From the NCBI RefSeq assembly GCF_000473145.1, contig NZ_KI421503.1, positions 111,774-174,096 of the forward strand: a DNA stretch of 62,323 nt. The letters are read 5' to 3'. The stretch comes from Leisingera daeponensis DSM 23529. GTDB taxonomy: Bacteria > Pseudomonadota > Alphaproteobacteria > Rhodobacterales > Rhodobacteraceae. Below are positions 1 to 8,646 of the stretch, one piece after another. Numbering within the stretch: the stretch's first letter is position 1; each line of letters starts with the position of its first letter. Position numbers and translations under genes: made by a program. The notes under the pieces are model-generated. The model did not search any database and was not told the DNA's origin. It saw nothing but the letters and a program-made list of their open reading frames with translations.

Positions 1-360
1 CAGAAGCGAATCTTGATACTCTGGACCCGCGTCCTGACCCCGGACGGCACCTCGATGGAAATCGCCGCCGTGGGCGGCGATCAGCTCGGTCGCTCGGGGC
101 TCACAGGTCTGGTCGACACCAAGTTCGCCGAACGTTTCGGCGGGGCGGCGCTGATTTCCGTGATCGGGGCGGCGCCTGCCGTGGCGGCGGAGAGTGCCAA
201 CAACGAAACGACCAGCATCGTTCTGGGCGATGTCGGCAGCGATCTTCAGGATGCCGTCGGATCGGTCATTGCCGACCAGGTCTCGATCGCACCCACGATC
301 TATGTCGATCAGGGGGCCTCGGTCACCGTGCTCGTCGACCGGGATGTGGTGATTTATTGA
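1..360 (+). CDS. virB10: VirB10/TrbI-type conjugation channel protein, C-terminal part
   Basis: The reading frame is open from the first base, so the N-terminus lies outside the window. The visible 119 residues match the C-terminal end of VirB10/TrbI proteins, the bridge of type IV secretion channels between inner and outer membrane. Visible signs are a G-GDQLGR-GL-G segment near the start, the conserved G-GA region followed by a long acidic/serine stretch, and the terminal pattern APTIYVDQGASVTVLVDRD, usual for the very end of the family. The stop codon overlaps the TTG start of virB11 by three bases, so the two are translationally coupled members of a virB operon entering from the left. Identification is strong; exact subfamily is not resolved. 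Confidence 0.9.
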   Translation, partial: QKRILILWTRVLTPDGTSMEIAAVGGDQLGRSGLTGLVDTKFAERFGGAALISVIGAAPAVAAESANNETTSIVLGDVGSDLQDAVGSVIADQVSIAPTIYVDQGASVTVLVDRDVVIY

Positions 361-1373
361 CTGAGGCAGCATCACCAACCTCTTATCTCGAGCGTTATCT
401 CGACCCGTTCCGCGACCTGCTGAGACGCGATGACGTGGTCGAGATCGCGATCAATCCGGACGGCAAGGTGTGGATCGAGGTCGCGGGCGACGCTACCATG
501 CGCCACGAAGGCCAAACCGTGGATCGCACCACCGCCCTCAACATGGCCCACACCATCGTCGGCGACGCCAAGGCCCGCGTCTCTGAAAAGAACCCGCTCG
601 TCTCCGGCAAGGTGGAATATGCAGGTCGTCCGCTTCGGGTCCAGGTCGCCGTGCCGCCCGCCATCGATAGCGGTGCCTCGATCACGATCCGCCTCTTCGC
701 CTCCGGTAGCGTCCGGGATTACGCCCCCGCCTATCTCTTCGGCAAAGCCGTCTCGCTCGATGCGCTCCGCGCCGAGAAGATGAAAAACATCGCCTCCCTC
801 GCCGAAGAGAACCTTGAGGCCGCGCTGCAAACCCTGGTCGAGGCACGGCTTAACGTCCTGATCAGCGGCGGCACCTCGACTGGCAAGACCACCTTCGCCC
901 GGCACCTTCTGACCCATGTGAGCGAGCACGAGCGGCTGATCACCATCGAAGACGCTTTTGAGCTTTTCCCCGGCCAGCCGAACACCGTCGCCCTCCTGGC
1001 CGACCGCGGTCCCGGCTCACAACGCAGCGCCAACGCCCTCCTGCAGGCCTCCCTCCGCATGCGCCCTGACCGGATTATCGTCGGCGAGCTGCGCGGGGCC
1101 GAGGCCCTGACCTATCTCGAGGCCATTAACACAGGCCATGGCGGATCAGTCTCCACCATCCACGCCGAAACCGCAGAATTCGCCATCGACCGGCTGGCGA
1201 TCATGGTGCTGCAGGCCGGCACGCCGCTGACCTTCGCCGAGGTGGGGGAGTACATCCGAAAGTCCATCGATGTGATCGTGCAGCTCGGGCGGGTCGATGG
1301 AAAGCGTGGGATCACCGAGTTCTATCTGCCGGGCGGAGACAAACGCCGCCCCGATCACTCTTTGCCAAGTTAG
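357..1373 (+). CDS. virB11: VirB11 traffic ATPase of type IV secretion system
   Basis: A 338-residue hexameric secretion ATPase that powers pilus assembly and DNA transfer at the cytoplasmic side of the conjugation channel. The Walker A motif GGTSTGKTT is near residue 170, followed by the Asp box-like EDAFEL, the RMRPDRIIVGELRG Walker B region and the GHGGSVSTIHA histidine box typical of VirB11/GspE ATPases. Length is normal for VirB11 (about 330-350). The TTG start at 357 overlaps the virB10 stop (TTGA). It is the last gene of the virB operon here; the coupling protein and relaxase needed for conjugation are 24 kb away on the other strand, with the catabolic island in between. Confidence 0.95.
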   Translation: MTEAASPTSYLERYLDPFRDLLRRDDVVEIAINPDGKVWIEVAGDATMRHEGQTVDRTTALNMAHTIVGDAKARVSEKNPLVSGKVEYAGRPLRVQVAVPPAIDSGASITIRLFASGSVRDYAPAYLFGKAVSLDALRAEKMKNIASLAEENLEAALQTLVEARLNVLISGGTSTGKTTFARHLLTHVSEHERLITIEDAFELFPGQPNTVALLADRGPGSQRSANALLQASLRMRPDRIIVGELRGAEALTYLEAINTGHGGSVSTIHAETAEFAIDRLAIMVLQAGTPLTFAEVGEYIRKSIDVIVQLGRVDGKRGITEFYLPGGDKRRPDHSLPS

Positions 1374-1465
1374 GCCCATCGCACTACAAATTGCAGATTG
1401 ATCACAGAGGAACACTTGATATTGTGACAACACTTTTAGGTAGAGAAATCTGATAATTGGTCTCC

Positions 1466-2578
1466 ATGATCGAGTTCGAATGCGCAATTAAGGAACTTCC
1501 CCACGATACCACCCTCTCCGCCGCGGGCTTTGAGGACGGCCCAAAGATCGATCCTTTGAGGCTGATCTTCACCTATGACTCCGATGAGTGGGAAACATTC
1601 GTCGATGAGTGGGTTCATTCACTGAAGGAGATTTATGCCGACGTGGTTCGCCCGACTGGTTCCGGCGACAAAGGGATCGACGTGGCGGGTTTCATGGATG
1701 CCGACTGCTTCTTGGGTGACTGGGACAACTATCAGTGCAAGCACTATGCACGTCCACTTGGCTTCACCGACATCGCGCCAGAGATCGGGAAGATTCTCTG
1801 GTACTCGTTCTGCGGCGACTACATAGCACCAAAGGCCTGCTTCTTCATCGCCCCAAAAGGCACAACACCAACTCTCGATCTGCTTTTGGGAAATGCATCC
1901 AAGCTAAAGGAAAAAGTCATCGAAGGGTGGGAAAAATCTATTTCCAAAAGGGTGACTGACAAGCAGATTATCGAACTTGTCGGCGATTTCTCGAAATACG
2001 TGAACAACTTCGATTTCCGTATCTTCAAGGCTCCTGCAGCACGAAAGGTGATCGAGCAGCATGGCAAGACTCGATATCACCAGAGGCGGTTTGGTGGCGG
2101 ACTTCCGCCTCGGCCGAAGTCGGAAATGCCCCCCGAGGAAGTCGAAGCCCACGAAAGGAACTATGTAGACCGGTTGCTCGAGGCCTATGCGGACCATGCC
2201 GGCGAAGCTCAGTTATCCTTGTTCGAGATCACAAAGTGGAAGCCTCTCAACGACCATCTCAAACGCTCACGTGAAGCTTTTTTTCATGCTGAATCCCTAC
2301 GTGTGTTCGTTCGCGACAAAACCGAACCCGGCACATTCGAGTCGCTGCAGGATGAGATCCACGATGGCGTCGTTGACACGCATGACAAGTCGCACCCGGA
2401 CGGCTACGCAAGAGTTGTCGCTGTGTCGTACAGGCTCATCTGCAACCGCGACAGCGGCACGGGCCGGTGCCATGGGCGGCAGCGCCTTTGCGGTAATCCT
2501 CAAGATCGGTCGAGCCAGACGAAAAAGGTGCAGGCCAGACGGACCTGCACCAGTCGATCTGCATGCGCAGACAGTTGA
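1466..2578 (+). CDS. ABC-3C-like nuclease effector with replaced C-terminus
   Basis: A 370-residue protein from ATG 1466 (an in-frame TTG exists at 1457). Residues about 35-75 carry a restriction-nuclease-like pattern: GSGDKGIDVAGF followed by YQCKHY, the D...QxK signature of Mrr-type PD-(D/E)XK folds. From about residue 225 (ERNYVDRLLEAYADH... AEsLR.F.RD.. GTFE.LQDEIHDGVVD...DGYARVVAV) it resembles the conserved C-terminal region of ABC-three-component system effectors as I remember them. Homology appears to stop after RVVAV near residue 322; the last 50 residues are basic, low-complexity and overlap the terminator of the neighbouring sty operon. I infer a gene cut by the left edge of the catabolic island. 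No partner ATPase or middle component is nearby, so it is probably a dead remnant. Confidence 0.55.
   Translation: MIEFECAIKELPHDTTLSAAGFEDGPKIDPLRLIFTYDSDEWETFVDEWVHSLKEIYADVVRPTGSGDKGIDVAGFMDADCFLGDWDNYQCKHYARPLGFTDIAPEIGKILWYSFCGDYIAPKACFFIAPKGTTPTLDLLLGNASKLKEKVIEGWEKSISKRVTDKQIIELVGDFSKYVNNFDFRIFKAPAARKVIEQHGKTRYHQRRFGGGLPPRPKSEMPPEEVEAHERNYVDRLLEAYADHAGEAQLSLFEITKWKPLNDHLKRSREAFFHAESLRVFVRDKTEPGTFESLQDEIHDGVVDTHDKSHPDGYARVVAVSYRLICNRDSGTGRCHGRQRLCGNPQDRSSQTKKVQARRTCTSRSACADS
2522..2551 (-). terminator. Rho-independent terminator of the sty operon
   Basis: On the minus strand an 8-bp perfect stem (GGTGCAGG / CCTGCACC, nine-base loop) is followed directly by five T residues. It lies about 90 bases downstream of the styD stop, in the right place and orientation to end the sty transcript. 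It falls within the 3' end of the rightward nuclease-like gene. Confidence 0.75.
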
Positions 2579-2641
2579 GCCTTGCGGGAGGGGCGGCAAG
2601 GCACGACAAGCGGCCGGAGGGAGCCAGGCCGCCCGTTTTCC

Positions 2642-4027
2642 TCAGGAAAACACCACTTGGATATCGGTGTATTCCGCCAGGCCTTCCTCGCCGAATTCGA
2701 CTCCGACGCCGGATTGCTTGACCCCGCCAAAGGGCGCGTTGGGCTGGATTGCGCCGTGCTTGTTGATCCAGACGGAGCCGCATTCCATCCGGCCCGCCAG
2801 CGCGCGGCCCCTTTCGATATCGGAGGTCCAGATCGACCCGCCAAGCCCGTTCTCCGACGCATTGGCAGCAGCGATGGCCTCGTCCACGTCCGAATAGCGG
2901 ATGATCGGCAGCGCCGGGCCGAACTGCTCCTCGTAGACCAGCGGGTCGGAGGCGTCGAGATCGGCGACGATCGTCGGCGGAAAGAACAGGCCTTCGCCGG
3001 CGTTGCCGCCGATCAGCACACGGCCCCGGCCCTTGGCGGCGTCCACCAGGCGCGCGACCTTGTCGAACTGCATCTGGTTCTGGATCGGGCCGAGGATGCT
3101 GCTTTCGTCCTGCCCGTCGCCAACGGGGATCTGACGCGCAAAGGCCACGAGGTTCTCGCAGACCGCGCCGTAGATCTCATCGTGCACATAGAGGCGCTTC
3201 ATCGCCGCGCAGGTTTGGCCGTTGTTGATGAAGGCGCCCCAGAAAAGCCCCTCGGCAATGGCCGCCGGATCGGCGTCGGGCAGGACGATGCCCGCATCAT
3301 TGCCGCCCAGCTCCAGCGTCAGGCGTTTCATGGTCTCGGCGGCGGTCTGCATGACGCGGCGGCCGGTGGCGCAGGAACCGGTGAAGACGATCTTGCGGAT
3401 GCCCTCATGCGCCGACATGGCTGCGCCGAGGTTCACGTCCCGGTCGTCGCCCGTCACCACCTGCACCACGTTCGCGGGCAGCACGGATTGCATGATCTCC
3501 ACCAGGCGGATCGTGGCCAGCGGCGTGTTCGGCGAGGGTTTCACCACCACCGTATTGCCGGTGCGCAGCGCGGGGAGGATGTGCCAGACGGCGATCATGA
3601 CGGGGAAGTTCCACGGCGTGATCGAGCCCACGACCCCCACCGGCTTGCGGTGCAGCTCCACCCTTCCCTCGTTGCTGTCCTGAAGCACCTTTGCCTCCAT
3701 CTTGAGCGATGCGGTATAGCCGGCCCAGGCCTGCGCGCCGCCGATTTCCCACCGCGACCCGAGGCCATTCAAGGGCTTGCCCTGCTCGCGCGTGACCAGC
3801 TGCGCCAGCTCTTCGGCGTGTTCTCCGATGGCGGCGGCCACTTTTTCGCAATAGGCCTGAAGCTCGGCATCCGGGGTCTGCGACCAACTTTCAAAGGCGG
3901 TCTGGGCGCGGGCCACGGCTGCGTCGAGATCGGCGAGGCTGTTCAGTGGTGCATGGCCGACAACCTCTCCGGTCGAGGGGTTGAGCACGGCGAAACCGGC
4001 GGTATCGGTGGGGGTCTGGGTGTTCAT
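2642..4027 (-). CDS. styD: Phenylacetaldehyde dehydrogenase (aldehyde dehydrogenase family)
   Basis: A 461-residue NAD(P)-dependent aldehyde dehydrogenase. Visible family signatures are the TPWNFP cofactor motif, FTGSCATGR, the catalytic Glu in LELGGND and the catalytic Cys in NNGQTCAA, and a C-terminal PFGGVKQSG. I chose ATG 4027, preceded by an AGGACAG ribosome site; the frame stays open to 4108 but without a good start. As last gene of the sty operon directly after styC, it most likely oxidises phenylacetaldehyde to phenylacetate, the entry compound of the paa genes on the other strand. The family alone would not fix the substrate: sequence also resembles semialdehyde dehydrogenases, so substrate comes from context. 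Confidence 0.85.
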   Translation of the reverse strand: MNTQTPTDTAGFAVLNPSTGEVVGHAPLNSLADLDAAVARAQTAFESWSQTPDAELQAYCEKVAAAIGEHAEELAQLVTREQGKPLNGLGSRWEIGGAQAWAGYTASLKMEAKVLQDSNEGRVELHRKPVGVVGSITPWNFPVMIAVWHILPALRTGNTVVVKPSPNTPLATIRLVEIMQSVLPANVVQVVTGDDRDVNLGAAMSAHEGIRKIVFTGSCATGRRVMQTAAETMKRLTLELGGNDAGIVLPDADPAAIAEGLFWGAFINNGQTCAAMKRLYVHDEIYGAVCENLVAFARQIPVGDGQDESSILGPIQNQMQFDKVARLVDAAKGRGRVLIGGNAGEGLFFPPTIVADLDASDPLVYEEQFGPALPIIRYSDVDEAIAAANASENGLGGSIWTSDIERGRALAGRMECGSVWINKHGAIQPNAPFGGVKQSGVGVEFGEEGLAEYTDIQVVFS

Positions 4028-4126
4028 GGGAATCTGTCCTTCGAGGCTGTTCGCGGTCGCAGCAGGCTCGCCGCCGCGAAATATCCGGGCGATTTTCTGA
4101 ATGATCATGTCTGGGTGAGGCTCCGG

Positions 4127-4447
4127 TCAGGCGGGGGCCAGTGCCTTGGTCGTGACGGCGAAGTGATACATCGTCGCACCCTTGGGCGAGTAGTTCGGCA
4201 CGTCCTTGGCGACCTCTGTGCCTTCTTCGCTCATCAGGGCCTTTTGCATGGCCTCGGCACTGTCGAAATAGCCGCGAAAGACACAGAAGGGCGCACCGGT
4301 GTCGGGGCCGAGCGGCTGCGGCCAGGCCAAGTCCCAGGACCGCAGTCCGGGCAGGCGTTCGGCGAGAGGCAAGTGACGGGTCTCGTAGTGGTCACGAAAC
4401 TGCGCCGGATCGTCGGGGGTCGGGTAGTGCACGCACAGGCAGTACAT
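4127..4447 (-). CDS. EthD-family small protein
   Basis: A 106-residue protein of the EthD/ferredoxin-like alpha-beta barrel family. Typical marks are the opening MYCLCVHYPTPDDPAQFRDHY with a HLPLAERLPG motif and the later F-DSAEAMQKAL-S-EG pattern. ATG 4447 has an AAAGGAG ribosome site; an upstream in-frame ATG has none. EthD-type proteins accompany several oxygenase pathways, sometimes as dimeric stress or product-handling proteins, but no firm function is known. It sits between styC and styD within one transcription unit, so it is probably an accessory of styrene oxidation, not part of canonical Pseudomonas sty operons. Confidence 0.8.
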   Translation of the reverse strand: MYCLCVHYPTPDDPAQFRDHYETRHLPLAERLPGLRSWDLAWPQPLGPDTGAPFCVFRGYFDSAEAMQKALMSEEGTEVAKDVPNYSPKGATMYHFAVTTKALAPA

Positions 4448-4495
4448 GTCGGGCTCCTTTCGAAGAAATGGGGGCACTCGGCCCCCGTTGTTGGA

Positions 4496-5041
4496 TCATG
4501 CAGCCTTCATGGCTGCGGCATTTGCGTGACCGGCGCGGCGTGCCTTGGCCTCGAGGATCGCCTGCCGACCGATGGCGATCAGCGCGATCATGTTCAGCAC
4601 GCCAAAGACGTAGGCCGGGAACAACGCGAGAAAGCTGAAGATGTCCGCCCCGCCGAGCGTGGGCGTCTCGGCAAAGGCGAGACCGCGGTTCGGCGAGAAG
4701 TTCGAGAAGAAGTAGAAGCCGACGTTCGACCAGCCGTCGAGCATGACGATCCAGCCCCAGATCTGACCCCACTTCTGCGAAAAGCTCAGGTGCGGCATGA
4801 CGAAGGCCACGGCGATGACCATCAGGCCGTTCATCACCGGCCCGGTGTGCGCGGCGGTCCAGCCACGTTCCGATCCCGGCAACTGGAATTCGAGGAAGAC
4901 GCCCGGCAGCAGCTCGAAGCCGCCCAGAACGTACATCCAGAGCCCCAGTCCGCCGACCAGCGCGGCAAAGATCATCAGCACGCCGTTTCCGGCCATGATG
5001 TCCCGCAGGCGCGGCTTCCAGCTGTCGAGTGTGGTATCCAT
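4496..5041 (-). CDS. styC: Styrene-oxide isomerase
   Basis: A 181-residue integral membrane protein recognisable as StyC, which isomerises styrene oxide to phenylacetaldehyde without an external cofactor. It has four hydrophobic segments (about residues 17-40, 65-90, 95-112 and 135-160) and the family pattern AGNGVLMIF, GGFELLPG, MVIAVAFVMPHLSF, LDGWSNVGFYFFSNFSPNRGL and GADIFSFLALFPAY. Length fits the family (about 165-185). ATG 5041 follows a GGGAGGG ribosome site. It is flanked by styB upstream and EthD/styD downstream, consistent with the pathway order. Very confident. Confidence 0.95.
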   Translation of the reverse strand: MDTTLDSWKPRLRDIMAGNGVLMIFAALVGGLGLWMYVLGGFELLPGVFLEFQLPGSERGWTAAHTGPVMNGLMVIAVAFVMPHLSFSQKWGQIWGWIVMLDGWSNVGFYFFSNFSPNRGLAFAETPTLGGADIFSFLALFPAYVFGVLNMIALIAIGRQAILEAKARRAGHANAAAMKAA

Positions 5042-5093
5042 GTGTGTCCCTCCCTTGGATATGATGCGGCCCTCTCCTCGGGGCCGCGAGAAT

Positions 5094-5597
5094 TCAGCTC
5101 GCCAGGCGCGCCTGCATGTCGATCAGGCCGCGAAAGGCCCCGGCGTGATAGACGAGCGGCGCGATGCCGTTGATGGATGCGCCCTTGACGTGGCCAAAGA
5201 TCACCGCGTGGGTGCCCGTGGTGACGATCTCCGACACCTCGCATTCGAGCGATGTGGCCCCTGCGAGAACCGGCAGCCCCAAGGCCTCGCCCGCGGACCA
5301 CTGGCCCGTGGCAAACCGGTCGTCGCCGGTGACGCCGCCGCGCCCGGCAAAGGTCTCGGCCACGCCCTGATGGCTGTCGTTCAGGATGTTGACCGCGAAG
5401 CGACCCGCATCCCGGATCATGGCGTAGGTGCCGGTGTTCATGTTGGTGCAGGCGAGGATGGTCGCCGGTTCGGCACAGACCGAGGTGACGGCGGTGGCGG
5501 TGATGCCGCGGCGGTCGCCGTCCTGCTCCGTTGTGACGATGTTGACGCCTGCGGCCAGTTCGGCGAGGGCGGCGCGGAAGATATCTACGGTGACCAT
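5094..5597 (-). CDS. styB: Styrene monooxygenase flavin reductase
   Basis: A 167-residue flavin reductase of the HpaC/StyB family. It uses NADH to reduce FAD and hands the reduced flavin to StyA. Family marks include GVNIVTTEQDGDRRGITATAVTSVCAEPATILACTN near the N-terminus, FAVNILN and a C-terminal HAVIFGHVKG. ATG 5597 has an AAAGGAG ribosome site; the frame is open further upstream but that part has no start signal. Unlike Pseudomonas, where styB follows styA directly, an ompW-type gene separates them here. Confidence 0.92.
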   Translation of the reverse strand: MVTVDIFRAALAELAAGVNIVTTEQDGDRRGITATAVTSVCAEPATILACTNMNTGTYAMIRDAGRFAVNILNDSHQGVAETFAGRGGVTGDDRFATGQWSAGEALGLPVLAGATSLECEVSEIVTTGTHAVIFGHVKGASINGIAPLVYHAGAFRGLIDMQARLAS

Positions 5598-5647
5598 GGG
5601 CTCTCCTTTGTGATGGACCGCGCCGGGAAGGCCCGGCGGAGCGATGT

Positions 5648-6295
5648 TCAGAACGAGATGGCGATGCCTGCGGTGAGGATCGTCGGGTTCAGCGTGATGT
5701 CTGCCGTGGCCGGTGCGCCACCGACGGTGCCGCGCGCCTTGGTCTCCAGCGCGATGTACTTCGCGTCGAGGAACCACGCGGCACGGGTGTCTGGGATCGC
5801 CCCCGACAGGCCCACTTGCAGAACCGGGGCCCAGGCATTGTCGACCTCGAAGTCGCTCACGGTGCCGTCTTCCGTGTCGAAGACGATGGTGTAGTTCACC
5901 CCGCCACCGACATAGGCCTCGAGGCCGTTGGCAAACGGCATGTGGTACAGGCCGGTCAGGGTCGCGGGTCCGTAGGTGACCTCGCCCAGCGGAACGCCCG
6001 CCAACGGGCCGGTGCCGGTGAGGGCGGCGGTCGGCGGAAGACCCACCGTGCCCTCGACCGAGAAACGCTCGTTGAAACGGTAGCCCAGCGAAACGGTCAG
6101 CGTGGTGTCGTTGTCGGTCTCGAAGCTCGCACCGGGGACGGTCGTCCCACCGAGGCCGATCTGCGCGCTTTCATCAAATCCGATGTGCGCCAGCCCAAGG
6201 CGCAGCGACCAGGGGCCGGTGGCCTCCTGCGCCAGCGCCGGCGCACAGGTGAGGGTTGCGGTCAGCAGGGCTGCCGCGGGGATCAGGGTCTTCAT
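5648..6295 (-). CDS. OmpW-family outer-membrane channel
   Basis: A 215-residue protein with a clear signal peptide (MKTLIPAAALLTATLTCAPALAQ, cleaved after ALA), followed by alternating polar/hydrophobic strands and a terminal aromatic Phe (AIAISF), as in eight-strand OmpW/AlkL barrels. Motifs such as WSLRLGLAHIGFDE near the mature N-terminus and the final TLNPTILTAGIAISF fit OmpW. AlkL-type members admit hydrophobic substrates across the outer membrane, so styrene uptake is the likely job, analogous in role to the unrelated StyE importer. ATG 6295 is preferred over GTG 6304. It lies between styA and styB in the same operon. Confidence 0.88.
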   Translation of the reverse strand: MKTLIPAAALLTATLTCAPALAQEATGPWSLRLGLAHIGFDESAQIGLGGTTVPGASFETDNDTTLTVSLGYRFNERFSVEGTVGLPPTAALTGTGPLAGVPLGEVTYGPATLTGLYHMPFANGLEAYVGGGVNYTIVFDTEDGTVSDFEVDNAWAPVLQVGLSGAIPDTRAAWFLDAKYIALETKARGTVGGAPATADITLNPTILTAGIAISF

Positions 6296-6361
6296 GCTGT
6301 TCACTTTCGTCAGGGGCCGGGGATCGCGGTGGGCGCGATCCCCGCCTGGCTCACCTTGGGC

Positions 6362-7612
6362 TCACTCTGCCGCCATCGGCATCTGCGAGCGGGCCACGGT
6401 CGCGCGCACGCGCTCCGGGCTGGAGAAGACGTCCCACTGCTTTTCAGGGTGGTTGAAATCCTCGGTGAACTGATCGGTGAGCTGACGGCTCTGGGCGAGG
6501 CCACCGATGAATTCCAGCAGCGTCGGGTCCAGCTTGGCCAGGTTTTCCAGCATGTAGTTGGTCCAACGGGTGCCGGACATCACGCGGTCATGCCGACGTG
6601 CATCGAACTTTTCCACAAAGCGCTGGTCGAAAACGTCGTTGGCCACGATCTCTTCGCCGAGGATCACGGCGGCGTAGGACGCCATGTTCGCCCCCTGACC
6701 CAGCACGGGATCGACCACCGCATGTACGTCGCCAAGCGCGACGGCCAGGTTGCCGTTGTCGAGCGTGGTGTAGGTCTTGCGCACGGTCGGGGTCACGCCA
6801 CCCTGAAGGATGTCGAGCGGCGAGTTCGCCAGATCGAATTCGTCCCGGTCGATGCGCGCATAAAGTGTCGGGTAGTGCTTTTCGAGCTTCTCGAGCAGTA
6901 GGTCGAGGAAGGCGCGCGGGTCGTCCTCGTACTTGGTCTTGGCGAGGATCTCGAGGTCGCCGCCGATGTGGTTCTCGAGCACCAGCGCGTTGCACCAACC
7001 GTTGAAGGACCAGGTCGGGATCTCGATCAGCTCGCCTGCGCCCGGCGAAAAATACATGGTCACGGCGCGGGTCTCGGGCTCGGTGATGCCCTTGAACAGG
7101 CCCACGCACAGCATCCGCTGCGGGCGCTCGAAGGGCGAGAACCGGTCGTCACGGCCGAACATCTGGCCGATCGGGCCCTTGCCGGTGCAGACCACGGTGA
7201 GGTCATGCTCTTCCGAGATGCCTTCGATCATTTCACGCTCGACAGCGCCGTAGACCACGTCGCCACCCCGGTCGATATAGTCCTGCAACAGGGACGGCTG
7301 GTACAGGCGGTAGTCGACGGCGCGGCTCGGGCGTTCGAGGTCGCCGAACATCTCGATCGGTTCGGGCGTGCCAATGTAGTAATAGTGACCGAAGTAGCCG
7401 TATTCGCCGGACGGCCACTGCGTGATCCCGAGCGCCTCTTCGCGCTCGCAGGTCACGTGGTGATGCGCCACGGTGTTCATCAGTCGGGCGTCGGCGTATT
7501 GCTCCGGCGTGCGGTCAGTATACAGCGTCGGCTTGATGCCGTTTTGCAGCAGGTGCAGGCCGAGGTGCAGGCCTGCGGTGCCTGCGCCGACGATTGCGAT
7601 TCTCTTGGACAT
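6362..7612 (-). CDS. styA: Styrene monooxygenase, oxygenase subunit
   Basis: A 416-residue FAD-dependent epoxidase that makes (S)-styrene oxide with reduced FAD supplied by StyB. The Rossmann motif GAGTAG is at residues 9-14. Family-specific stretches include LMNTVAHHHVTCEREEALGI, SRAVDYRLYQP, the pocket motif TWSFNGWCNALVLENH and the late FAD site near residue 292, ALGDVHAVVDPVLGQGANMAS. Length equals known StyA proteins. ATG 7612 has a GGGAGGA site. It is the first gene of the operon and diverges from a LysR gene, which suggests that regulator controls it. Confidence 0.95.
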   Translation of the reverse strand: MSKRIAIVGAGTAGLHLGLHLLQNGIKPTLYTDRTPEQYADARLMNTVAHHHVTCEREEALGITQWPSGEYGYFGHYYYIGTPEPIEMFGDLERPSRAVDYRLYQPSLLQDYIDRGGDVVYGAVEREMIEGISEEHDLTVVCTGKGPIGQMFGRDDRFSPFERPQRMLCVGLFKGITEPETRAVTMYFSPGAGELIEIPTWSFNGWCNALVLENHIGGDLEILAKTKYEDDPRAFLDLLLEKLEKHYPTLYARIDRDEFDLANSPLDILQGGVTPTVRKTYTTLDNGNLAVALGDVHAVVDPVLGQGANMASYAAVILGEEIVANDVFDQRFVEKFDARRHDRVMSGTRWTNYMLENLAKLDPTLLEFIGGLAQSRQLTDQFTEDFNHPEKQWDVFSSPERVRATVARSQMPMAAE

Positions 7613-7644
7613 TCGTTCCTCCCGTGTCTCTTTGGCGATCAGGA

Positions 7645-7694
7645 ATAAGTCGACAGGTCGGTCAGCGAAAGATAAATTATCGCATATGACTTAT
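7645..7694. promoter_or_regulatory. Divergent styA/LysR control region with inverted repeats
   Basis: The 102-base gap between styA and the LysR gene holds an inverted repeat, ATAAGTC at 7645-7651 and GACTTAT at 7688-7694, enclosing a perfect interrupted palindrome GATAA-A-TTATC at 7671-7681. The region is AT-rich compared with its surroundings. LysR regulators usually bind such dyads between themselves and a divergent target operon. Function is inferred from position. Confidence 0.5.
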
Positions 7695-7714
7695 CACGAA
7701 TGGAATAAATATCC

Positions 7715-8593
7715 ATGAGCGACCGCCTTCAGGCCTATGAAATCTTCGCCGAGTTAATGGATCGCAAAAGCTTTTCCGAAACCTCGCGCACATTGAACGT
7801 GCCGCAGGCGACGGTGTCGAAACAGATCGCTTCGCTAGAGGAAACGCTGGGCGTGCAGCTGTTCGTGCGCTCCACGCGGCGCATCAGCCCCACCGCCGAG
7901 GCCGAGGAACTGATTCCCCACGTCCGCCACATGCTGGACGCCCGCGCCGAGGTGCTGCGCGTGGCCCATGGTGAGCTGCCGAAGCTTTCGGGCAAGATGC
8001 GCGTGGCCGCGCCACATTCCTACGGCCGGCGCATCCTGCTGCCGCAACTGGTCGAGTTCATGGATCTCTACCCCGACATCAGCATCGAAGTCGCGCTTCA
8101 TCGCAGCCCGCCGGACCTGCTGGACAACAAGATCGACCTTGCGCTCAGCGGTGCGGCGGTGCTCGAAGGCCCGTATCGTCAGCGCCTGCTCAGCACGCAC
8201 CGCTGGGTGGTGGCGGGATCGCCCGAGTACCTCGAGCGCAAGGGTCGCCCCGCCCTGCCACTCGATCTCGAAGACCATTGGTTGATCGTGCCGGAGGTCT
8301 TTCCCTCCGACCGGCTGACCTTTGATTCGGAGGACGGACGTCAATCGATCGCGATTCGGGCCCGCCTCACCGGCAACGATGTGGACTTCTCCGAAGGCGC
8401 AGCCTGGCAGAATGCCGGTCTCGCGGTGTTGCCGGACTGGATGCTGGGTCATGCCACTTCGCTTGAACAGGTGTTGACGGACTACGCATTGGAACCCATT
8501 CCCGTACGCCTTGTATTCCCCGAGGCCAAGATCATCCCGCGCCGTGTCCGCGCGCTGATCGAATTTCTGGTGGAGCGGTCGGGGCGCATGTGA
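7715..8593 (+). CDS. LysR-type regulator, likely of the sty operon
   Basis: A 292-residue LysR regulator: N-terminal winged helix-turn-helix (residues about 5-65, FAELMDRKSFSETSRTLNVPQATVSKQIASLEETLGVQLFVRSTRR) and a C-terminal effector-binding domain (GKMRVAAPHSYGRRILLPQL onward, ending with P-R-RALIEFLVER). It is transcribed away from styA from a shared 102-base region. In Pseudomonas styrene operons are controlled by the StyS/StyR two-component system; none is present here, so this LysR protein is the best candidate, perhaps sensing styrene, phenylacetaldehyde or phenylacetate. The effector is unknown. Confidence 0.9.
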   Translation: MSDRLQAYEIFAELMDRKSFSETSRTLNVPQATVSKQIASLEETLGVQLFVRSTRRISPTAEAEELIPHVRHMLDARAEVLRVAHGELPKLSGKMRVAAPHSYGRRILLPQLVEFMDLYPDISIEVALHRSPPDLLDNKIDLALSGAAVLEGPYRQRLLSTHRWVVAGSPEYLERKGRPALPLDLEDHWLIVPEVFPSDRLTFDSEDGRQSIAIRARLTGNDVDFSEGAAWQNAGLAVLPDWMLGHATSLEQVLTDYALEPIPVRLVFPEAKIIPRRVRALIEFLVERSGRM

Positions 8594-8646
8594 TCCGTCA
8601 CAGCATCTGAATAAATGTATTTACAACATCGGAATCTCCGACTAGT

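Noticed and set aside
2582..5173. Long open frame of 863 codons on the plus strand
   Set aside because: It is antisense to styD, the EthD gene and styC; its protein has the Arg/Gly/His-rich look of a GC-rich shadow frame.
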